NCBI RefSeq assembly: GCF_023721835.1
Contig: NZ_JAMKFE010000005.1
Coordinates: 1-64,000, forward strand
Direction: 5' to 3'
From: Caldimonas mangrovi
GTDB lineage: Bacteria; Pseudomonadota; Gammaproteobacteria; Burkholderiales; Burkholderiaceae_C
Length of the DNA: 64,000 nucleotides
The notes beneath the pieces were generated by a model. That model was not told where the DNA came from, did no database searches, and saw only the letters and a program-made list of their open reading frames with translations. Of this stretch, positions 57,690 through 64,000 are shown one piece after another. Each line of letters opens with the position of its first letter. Position 1 is the first letter of the stretch. The position numbers were made by a program, and so were the translations under genes.

Positions 57690-59546
57690 ATGGAAGAGCT
57701 GCTGCCTCACTACGAACGCGAGCTTGCCTTCCTGCGAGGGCATGCGAAGGACTTCGCGCAGCGTTATCCGAAGATCGCCAGCCGGTTGATGATGTCCGGC
57801 GACGTTTCCGAGGACCCCCATGTCGAGCGTCTGATCGAATCATTCGCGCTGCTGGCGGCACGGGTCCACAAGCGGCTGGACGACGATTTTCCGCTGTTCA
57901 CCGAAACGCTGCTCGAGGTGTTGTACCCGCACTATCTGCGGCCCTTTCCATCCTGCTCGATCGCGCAATTCCAACTGGGGGCAAGTGCTGCCCAGATGAG
58001 CACCCCGGGCCGTATCGAGCGTCACACGGCCTTGACGACACGCCCGGTGCGCGGCGTCTCGTGCAAGTTCCGTACAGCGGCTGCCGTCGACCTGCTGCCG
58101 TTGCGTATTCCGGCGGCCGGTTTCAAGTTGGCGTTCTCGGCACCAGACGGCACCCGTGTGCCGCCACGAGCGACATCGATGCTCTCGGTGCAGCTCGAGC
58201 TGCTGTCGCCTCAGATGTCCTTCGAGGCCCTGGCCGGACGCGCCCTGCGCGTGTACCTGGACGGCGAGGCGTCGCAGGTCAGCGTGCTGAGGGAAGTGCT
58301 GTGCTCTCGCGTCGTGGGCATGATGGTGCAGGCGGCACCGACCGGCCCCTGGCATGGGCCGCATCGGCAACCGATGGCAATGGCCGGTTTCCGGGACGAT
58401 GAAGCGCTGATCGACTACGACGCGCGCTCGCATCCTGCCTATCGGCTGCTGACGGAGTATTTTGCGTTTCCGGAGAAGTTCAACTTCATCGACGTTCCTC
58501 TGCCCGGCGCAGCCGCCGTGATGGGTGCGGGGCGCAGCATCACACTGCACTTGATGCTGGCCGGCATACGCTCGGATTCCGACGAGGCCCGCCTGCTCGA
58601 AACCATCGGCCCGCAAAATTTCCAGCTTGGTTGCACGCCGGTGGTCAATTTGTTCGAGCAGAACGCCGACCCGATACGCGTGACGCACACCAGCACGAGC
58701 TACCCACTGCTTACCGACGGCCGGCGCGCCTACGCCTACGAAGTCTCGGCGGTGAGCCGAGTGTTCCGTGTGCGCCAGACGCCGCACGGTGAATCGGTCG
58801 AAGAGTTCCGGCCCTTCTACTCGCTGCGCCACGACGACCTTGCCCCCGATGGCGCAAGCGGCGTGGGGGGGCGTTACTGGTACACGCACCGTGACGCCGT
58901 GGTGGCCGAACACAGCCCGGGCTACGAGATGGAGCTCTCGATCGTCGATGTCGACTTTGATCCGGTGGCGCCGCAGACCGACACGCTGTCGATCGAGGTC
59001 ACGGCGACCAACCGCGATCTGCCCACCCTGCTGTCGGTCGGCAACCCGGGCGGCGACCTGTTCCTCGAGGGCGGCGGCTTGGCGCGCGAGATCCGCATGC
59101 TGCGCAAACCCTCGCCGACCTATCGTTTCGAGCGCGGTCGCGGCGCGCTGTGGCGCCTGATCTCGCACCTGTCGCTGAACCACTTGTCGCTGACGGCCGG
59201 TGGCATCGACGCACTGAAAGAGATGATGCGCTTGTACGACCTGCCGAACAGCGCAGCGAACCAGCGCCAGATCGACGGCATCGTCGCGATCGAATACCGC
59301 CCAGCCACAGCGTGGCTGCAGGGAAATCCCTTTGCCACCTTTGTCAGAGGCAGCGAAGTGCGCCTCACGGTGGACGAAGAGAATTACGTTGGAACGGGCC
59401 TTCGGTTGCTTGCGGAGGTGCTCGACCATTTCTTCGGTCTGTACGTGCACGCCAACAGTTTCACGCAACTGACGCTGGTGTCTGCGCGCACCCAGGAAGA
59501 GATCTTCAGATGCCCGCCCCGCAACGGCGACAGATTGTTGGTGTAG
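57690..59546 (+). CDS. tssF: Type VI secretion baseplate subunit TssF
   Basis: A 618-residue TssF with the family N-terminus (LLPHYERELAFLRGHAKDFAQRYPKIASRL...DPHVERLIESFALLAAR...LLEVLYPHYLRPFPS). With TssG it forms the baseplate wedge. Its last 37 bp overlap the start of tssG. Confidence 0.96.
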   Translation: MEELLPHYERELAFLRGHAKDFAQRYPKIASRLMMSGDVSEDPHVERLIESFALLAARVHKRLDDDFPLFTETLLEVLYPHYLRPFPSCSIAQFQLGASAAQMSTPGRIERHTALTTRPVRGVSCKFRTAAAVDLLPLRIPAAGFKLAFSAPDGTRVPPRATSMLSVQLELLSPQMSFEALAGRALRVYLDGEASQVSVLREVLCSRVVGMMVQAAPTGPWHGPHRQPMAMAGFRDDEALIDYDARSHPAYRLLTEYFAFPEKFNFIDVPLPGAAAVMGAGRSITLHLMLAGIRSDSDEARLLETIGPQNFQLGCTPVVNLFEQNADPIRVTHTSTSYPLLTDGRRAYAYEVSAVSRVFRVRQTPHGESVEEFRPFYSLRHDDLAPDGASGVGGRYWYTHRDAVVAEHSPGYEMELSIVDVDFDPVAPQTDTLSIEVTATNRDLPTLLSVGNPGGDLFLEGGGLAREIRMLRKPSPTYRFERGRGALWRLISHLSLNHLSLTAGGIDALKEMMRLYDLPNSAANQRQIDGIVAIEYRPATAWLQGNPFATFVRGSEVRLTVDEENYVGTGLRLLAEVLDHFFGLYVHANSFTQLTLVSARTQEEIFRCPPRNGDRLLV

Positions 59547-60613
59547 TCGACCGGCTGCTGGCCGACCCGCACCGCTTCCAGTTTTTCCAGGCCGTGCGGC
59601 TGCTGGAGCGATGGTTCGAGCAGAACTCGGGAGAGTCGTCGACGCAGGCGCTCGGCCGCAGGTTGCAGTTCCGCAACTCGGTGTCACTGTCTTTCCCGCC
59701 CAGCGAAATCGAACAGTTGACAGTGCACCGGCGCGCAGCAGGAGAGGGCGCGCCTGGCGGGCAGGACGCGCTTGACGGGATCGAGCGCGTCGAGATCACG
59801 CCTGCCTTCATGGGCCTGCTCGGCAACGGTGGCACGCTGCCGCTGTATTACACCGAGACGCTGGCGCGTCGCGAACTGTTCCAGAAAGACACCGCGGCAC
59901 GCGCGTTTCTCGACGTCTTCCAGCAGCGCGCGGTCAGCCTGTTCTACCAGGGCTGGAAGAAACATCGATTGGCGCTGCAATACGAGACGGACCGTCAGAA
60001 CCGATTCCTGCCGGCGGTGCTCGCGATCGCCGGTCTGGGGCAGAAGGCTTTGCGCGACCGGTTGCATCAAGAAGGTGACGGCGTCCACGACGAGTCGCTC
60101 GCCTACTTCGCCGGCACGCTGCAGCAACGCCCGGTGTCTGCTCGGCAGCTGCAGAAGCTGCTCGGCGAGTATTTCAACGTCCGGGCAGAAGTCGAGCAGT
60201 TCGTGGGGCGCTGGTACGCCTTGCCCGAGGCCGGGGTCACCCGTCTGGGCGCACTCAACGGCGTGCTGGGCATGAACGCGGTGATGGGCGAGCGCGTGTG
60301 GCAACGCGACCTGCGCGTGCGCGTGGTGTTAGGCCCGCTCGACCGCGCTGCGTTTCAGCGCTTTCTGCCTGGGGCACCGGGCGCCAGAGCGTTGCAGAAA
60401 CTGCTGACGCTGCTGACCGGTGTGACGCTCGAATACGAGGTCCGGCTGCGCCTGCGCAAGGAGGACGTGCACGGCCTGCAGCTGAGCACGCGCGGGCCGG
60501 CAGCCGCCAACGATGGCTCGGCCGGTCGGCTGGGCTGGAGCGTCTTCCTCAAGACACGTCCGGTACAGGCCGACCGGGAAGACGTGGCCTACGAAATCCA
60601 CGCCGCTGCCTGA
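59510..60613 (+). CDS. tssG: Type VI secretion baseplate subunit TssG
   Basis: A 367-residue TssG with the N-terminal signature (LLADPHRFQFFQAVRLLERW), FRNSVSLSFPPSEI and GLLGNGGTLPLYYTE. The ATG at 59510 lies inside tssF, giving a 37-bp overlap; the much longer in-frame extension upstream is a shadow of tssF. The overlap suggests coupled translation of the two wedge subunits. Confidence 0.95.
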   Translation: MPAPQRRQIVGVVDRLLADPHRFQFFQAVRLLERWFEQNSGESSTQALGRRLQFRNSVSLSFPPSEIEQLTVHRRAAGEGAPGGQDALDGIERVEITPAFMGLLGNGGTLPLYYTETLARRELFQKDTAARAFLDVFQQRAVSLFYQGWKKHRLALQYETDRQNRFLPAVLAIAGLGQKALRDRLHQEGDGVHDESLAYFAGTLQQRPVSARQLQKLLGEYFNVRAEVEQFVGRWYALPEAGVTRLGALNGVLGMNAVMGERVWQRDLRVRVVLGPLDRAAFQRFLPGAPGARALQKLLTLLTGVTLEYEVRLRLRKEDVHGLQLSTRGPAAANDGSAGRLGWSVFLKTRPVQADREDVAYEIHAAA

Positions 60614-60668
60614 GCCCGTCGCGCTGACGCCGCCCACCGATCATCAGAACTTACACGCTGTCATCACC

Positions 60669-63356
60669 ATGTCGACCCATCTCAAGACGCTGATCTCCAA
60701 GCTGAATTCGACCACCCGCCGCGCCGCCGAGCGCGCGGCCAATCTGTGCATGTCGCGCGGGCACTATGAGGTCGATCTCGAACACCTGTTTCTCGCGCTG
60801 CTCGAAGAACCGCGTTCGGACTTCGCCATCCTGTGCCGGCGCTTCGAGGTGTCGGCGACTCAGCTGCAGCGCGATCTGGAACATGAATTGGGGCAGTTCA
60901 AGACGGGCAACGCTCGCACCCCGGTGTTCTCGGCGCACCTGCCGGTGCTGTTCGAGCACGGCTGGCTGATCGCTTCACTCGATTCGCACACGGCGCGCGT
61001 GCGCAGCGGCCATCTGCTGCTGGCGCTGTTGACCGAACCGGGGTTGAGCCAGCTGGCGCTGCGCGGCTCCAGCCTGTTCTCGAAGTTCCTGCCTGAGGAC
61101 CTGAAGCACCGACTGGCCGAGCTGACGCAGGGATCGGAAGAAACCGCCGATGCGGCAGGCGCGACCAGCGCGCCGGAGGTGGCTGCCGACGAACCTGTCG
61201 TGCCCGGGGCCGGCAAGACCCCGGCGCTCGACCAGTTCACGACCAACCTGACGCAACGCGCCAAGGACGGGAAGGTGGATCCGGTGATCGGCCGCGACGC
61301 CGAGATTCGGCAGATGATCGACATCCTGATGCGTCGGCGGCAGAACAACCCGATCCTCACCGGCGAGCCGGGCGTCGGCAAGACGGCGGTCGTCGAAGGG
61401 CTGGCGTTGCGTATCGCGCGGGCCGATGTGCCGCCGCCTCTGCAGGGCGTCGAGCTTCACGTGCTCGACATGGGCCTGTTGCAGGCGGGCGCGTCGGTCA
61501 AGGGCGAGTTCGAGAGCCGGCTGAAGAACGTGATCGACGAGGTCAAGCGCAGCCCCCACCCGATCATTCTCTTCATCGACGAGGCACACACGATGATCGG
61601 CGCGGGCGGGCAGGCCGGGCAGAACGACGCCGCCAACCTGCTGAAGCCAGCGCTGGCGCGCGGTGAACTGCGCACGATCGCGGCGACCACGTGGAGCGAG
61701 TACAAGAAGTACTTCGAGAAGGACGCCGCGCTCGCTCGCCGCTTTCAGGTCGTCAAGGTCGAGGAGCCCAGCGAACCGGTCGCGGCCGCAATGCTGCGCG
61801 CCATGGCCCACTTGATGGAGCAGCACTTCAAGGTACGCATCTTCGAGGAGGCGATCACCGAGGCGGTTCGCCTGTCGGCGCGCTACATCAGCGGGCGTCA
61901 ACTGCCGGACAAGGCGATCAGCGTGCTCGACACCGCCTGTGCAAAAGTCGCTTTGGGACAGAGCGCGACGCCGGCGGCGATCGAAGACGCGCGCAAGCAG
62001 CTGGAACAGCTTGTCCTGGAGGCCGGTGCGCTGGAGCGCGAGGCGGCCGTTGGCGTGGTGAACAGCGCCAGGCTGAATGAGTTGCGTGCCCGGCGCGAGG
62101 CGATCGAATCGACGCTGGCCGAAGACGAAGCGCGTTGGGAACAAGAGAAGTCGCTCGTGCAGGACATCCTGCGCATGCGCACCGAACTCGAGCGTGCACC
62201 CGCGCCTGCAGCCACCGAAAGCAAGCCCGAGCCCAAGGGCCGGAGGAAGCCCGCGTCGGCCGCCGCAGTGCCCCCCGAGCTGCAGCGCAAGCTCGACGAA
62301 CTCGCCACGCTGCAGGGCGAGGCACCGCTGGTGCCCATGCAGGTGGACGCCCATGTCGTGGCCGAAATCGTCGCTGCCTGGACCGGCATTCCGCTGGGCA
62401 AGATGGTCAAGGACGAGATCAAGACCGTGCTGCGCCTGCAGCCGGCCCTCGAAGAGCGCGTGATCGGCCAACCGCACGCGCTGCACGCGGTGTCGCAACG
62501 CGTGCGCACCGCGCGGGCACAGCTCGAAGACCCGAACAAGCCCAAAGGCGTGTTCCTGTTCGTCGGCCCGAGCGGCGTCGGCAAGACCGAGACGGCGCTG
62601 GCGTTGGCTGACATCCTGTACGGCGGTGAGCGCAACATCATCACGATCAACATGAGCGAGTACCAGGAGGCGCATACCGTCTCCGCGTTGAAGGGCTCGC
62701 CCCCGGGCTACGTCGGTTACGGCGAAGGCGGCGTGCTGACCGAAGCGGTTCGGCGCAAACCTTATAGCGTGGTGCTGCTCGACGAGGTCGAGAAGGCCCA
62801 TCCGGACGTGATGGAGCTGTTCTTCCAGGTCTTCGACAAGGGCCTGATGGACGACGCAGAAGGTCGTGAGATCGACTTCCGCAACACGGTCATCATCCTG
62901 ACCTCGAACGTAGGCTCCTCGGCCATCATGCAGGCCTGCCTGAACAAGCCGGCCGAGGAGATCCCCGTGGCGGACACGCTGACCGAGATGCTGCGCCCGC
63001 AGCTCTACAAGGTCTTCAAGCCGGCCTTTCTCGGCCGGCTGAAGGTGGTGCCGTACTACCCGCTGTCCGACGAGATGCTCGAGCGCATCATCCGCCTCAA
63101 GCTCGATCGCATCGCACAGCGCGTTGGCGAGAACCACCAGGCCCGGTTCGAGTACGACGATGGCCTGGTCGAGGCCGTGCTCGCGCGCTGCACCGAAGTG
63201 GACACCGGCGCTCGCAACGTCGATCACATTCTCAACGGCACGCTGCTGCCCGAGATCGCGGAAACCGTGCTGGCCCGCATGGCGGAAGGCGCCGCTTTCG
63301 CCAAGATCAAGGTCACGGCGTCCAAGGACGGGCAATTCAAGTACCGCGTCAGCTGA
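60669..63356 (+). CDS. tssH: Type VI secretion ATPase TssH (ClpV)
   Basis: An 895-residue ClpB-like AAA+ ATPase that disassembles contracted TssB/C sheaths. It has an N-terminal ClpV domain (about 1-165), AAA1 with Walker A G232-EPGVGK-T239, a middle coiled-coil region (about 430-530) and AAA2 with Walker A G633-PSGVGK-T640. The ATG at 60669 begins at the family start; longer frames overlap tssG. Last gene of the T6SS operon. Confidence 0.96.
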   Translation: MSTHLKTLISKLNSTTRRAAERAANLCMSRGHYEVDLEHLFLALLEEPRSDFAILCRRFEVSATQLQRDLEHELGQFKTGNARTPVFSAHLPVLFEHGWLIASLDSHTARVRSGHLLLALLTEPGLSQLALRGSSLFSKFLPEDLKHRLAELTQGSEETADAAGATSAPEVAADEPVVPGAGKTPALDQFTTNLTQRAKDGKVDPVIGRDAEIRQMIDILMRRRQNNPILTGEPGVGKTAVVEGLALRIARADVPPPLQGVELHVLDMGLLQAGASVKGEFESRLKNVIDEVKRSPHPIILFIDEAHTMIGAGGQAGQNDAANLLKPALARGELRTIAATTWSEYKKYFEKDAALARRFQVVKVEEPSEPVAAAMLRAMAHLMEQHFKVRIFEEAITEAVRLSARYISGRQLPDKAISVLDTACAKVALGQSATPAAIEDARKQLEQLVLEAGALEREAAVGVVNSARLNELRARREAIESTLAEDEARWEQEKSLVQDILRMRTELERAPAPAATESKPEPKGRRKPASAAAVPPELQRKLDELATLQGEAPLVPMQVDAHVVAEIVAAWTGIPLGKMVKDEIKTVLRLQPALEERVIGQPHALHAVSQRVRTARAQLEDPNKPKGVFLFVGPSGVGKTETALALADILYGGERNIITINMSEYQEAHTVSALKGSPPGYVGYGEGGVLTEAVRRKPYSVVLLDEVEKAHPDVMELFFQVFDKGLMDDAEGREIDFRNTVIILTSNVGSSAIMQACLNKPAEEIPVADTLTEMLRPQLYKVFKPAFLGRLKVVPYYPLSDEMLERIIRLKLDRIAQRVGENHQARFEYDDGLVEAVLARCTEVDTGARNVDHILNGTLLPEIAETVLARMAEGAAFAKIKVTASKDGQFKYRVS

Positions 63357-63414
63357 GCATGTGGCACGGAGGCGCCGGCGGCGCGGCCCGGTAAACTGAC
63401 CGGCTTGCACGTCT

Positions 63415-63506
63415 GCCCGGGTGGTGAAATAGGTAGACACAGCGGACTTAAAATCCGCCGCTTGCTGAAAGGCAGCGTACCGGTTCGATTCCGGTTCCGG
63501 GCACCA
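63415..63506 (+). tRNA. tRNA-Leu (UAA)
   Basis: Acceptor GCCCGGG/TCCGGGC (one G-U pair), D arm with AGGTAGACAC, anticodon loop CTTAAAA (anticodon TAA), long variable arm, T arm CCGG-TTCGATT-CCGG and encoded CCA. It follows tssH by 58 bp and has the anticodon of E. coli leuZ. Confidence 0.95.
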
Positions 63507-63596
63507 CCTCAGGCGCCGCTGTCATCGCCGCGCCGCACCTCGTCTGGCATCATCCTCCGCCAGGCCGGCACCCGTCCGGCGAGGAGACACACGAGC

Positions 63597-64000
63597 ATGA
63601 GCTGGTTCCCCCAAGCCGCACTCAACGAGGGGGTGCGCAAGCGCGAGGTGTTCGCGTGGGCGATGTACGACTTCGCCAATTCGGGCTACACCACGGTGGT
63701 GCTGACGGCGGTGTTCAACGCCTACTTCGTCGGGGTCGTGGCCGGCAATGCCGAATGGGCCACGCTGGCATGGACCGGGTCGCTTGCAGTGTCGTGCGCC
63801 CTGGTGATGCTGACGATACCGACGCTGGGTGCCTATGCGGACCTGCGCGCCGCAAAGAAGCGGTTGCTCGCCTTCACGACTGCTGGCTGCGTGCTGAGCA
63901 CGCTGGCGTTGGCTCTGGTGGGCAGTGGCGACGTCACGTTCGCGGTGATCGCCATCATCCTGTCGAACAGCTGCTATGCCTACGGCGAATCGCTGATCGC
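63597..64000 (+). CDS. MFS transporter, UMF1 family (partial)
   Basis: The first 134 codons of a major facilitator protein; the rest lies beyond the window. AWAMYDFANSGYTTVVLT-AVFNAYF near the N-terminus is the hallmark of the UMF1 (ATG22-like) family, followed by TM helices and the loop GAYADLRAAKKR (the MFS loop 2-3 pattern). GAGGAG lies upstream of the ATG at a somewhat long distance. Substrate unknown. Confidence 0.88.
   Translation, partial: MSWFPQAALNEGVRKREVFAWAMYDFANSGYTTVVLTAVFNAYFVGVVAGNAEWATLAWTGSLAVSCALVMLTIPTLGAYADLRAAKKRLLAFTTAGCVLSTLALALVGSGDVTFAVIAIILSNSCYAYGESLI

Noticed and set aside
63361-63414. Attachment-site repeat of tRNA-Cys at the right end of the T6SS locus
   Set aside because: No copy of the tRNA-Cys 3' end was found near tRNA-Leu, so direct integrase-mediated insertion of the T6SS locus cannot be shown.
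60975-63440. 821-codon open frame on the minus strand
   Set aside because: Antisense to tssH; composition of a shadow frame.

Overview
The window looks like chromosomal DNA from a high-GC betaproteobacterium of the order Burkholderiales, probably near the Rubrivivax/Leptothrix/Caldimonas group. The evidence is the ilv-pssA-leuA gene order, the sigma/DUF3619/DUF3106 operon, hpnCDE, and tig-clpP-clpX-lon followed by tRNA-Gly. The assignment is inference from gene content and protein style; no database search was possible.

Layout. Positions 1-122 are the 3' end of a 5S rRNA gene and its terminator, so an rRNA operon lies to the left. Then come an M16 peptidase, a glycosyltransferase and FemAB-like acyltransferase pair, nadE and a P-II gene. 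A minus-strand operon follows (about 7.1-10.4 kb): ECF-like sigma factor, one-TM DUF3619 protein, secreted DUF3106 protein, RDD protein, diacylglycerol kinase and LOG protein. From 10.7 to 17.1 kb lies branched-chain amino acid synthesis (ilvB, ilvN, ilvC), pssA and leuA. leuA is preceded by a well-formed leucine attenuator: promoter, 19-codon leader peptide with four rare Leu codons, and intrinsic terminator. Then come a PBP7-type endopeptidase, an IclR regulator divergent from lutAB, a TIGR03790 protein, the squalene operon hpnCDE (minus strand) and an RND efflux pair with a promoter/operator. tRNA-Leu(UAG) and the proteostasis block tig-clpP-clpX-lon follow.

The right 28 kb is accessory. 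tRNA-Gly(GCC) is followed by a decayed 3.6-kb integrative element. It is bounded by a 14-bp copy of the tRNA 3' end and holds a deleted P4-type integrase, a DsbA-like gene with an in-frame amber codon, an MBL-fold protein, a LysR regulator and a dioxygenase fragment. tRNA-Cys(GCA) comes next, then a nearly complete type VI secretion locus of about 23 kb (tssA; OmpA-tagF-tssM-unknown-PAAR-M15 peptidase; tssL-K-J; lipoprotein-tssB-C-hcp-tssE-F-G-H), then tRNA-Leu(UAA) and a truncated UMF1-type MFS gene. VgrG (tssI) and any Fha/PpkA/PppA module are not in the window. The tRNA order Gly(GCC)-Cys(GCA)-Leu(UAA) matches the compact E. coli glyW-cysT-leuZ array, which suggests an ancestral tRNA array opened twice by insertions.

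No CRISPR array, intact transposase or replication origin was seen. The strongest candidates for new observations are the leuA attenuator with a possibly leaderless leader mRNA, the split tRNA array with its island, the sigma/DUF3619/DUF3106/RDD operon, the T6SS accessory proteins of unknown function, and the RND promoter/operator without an adjacent regulator gene.
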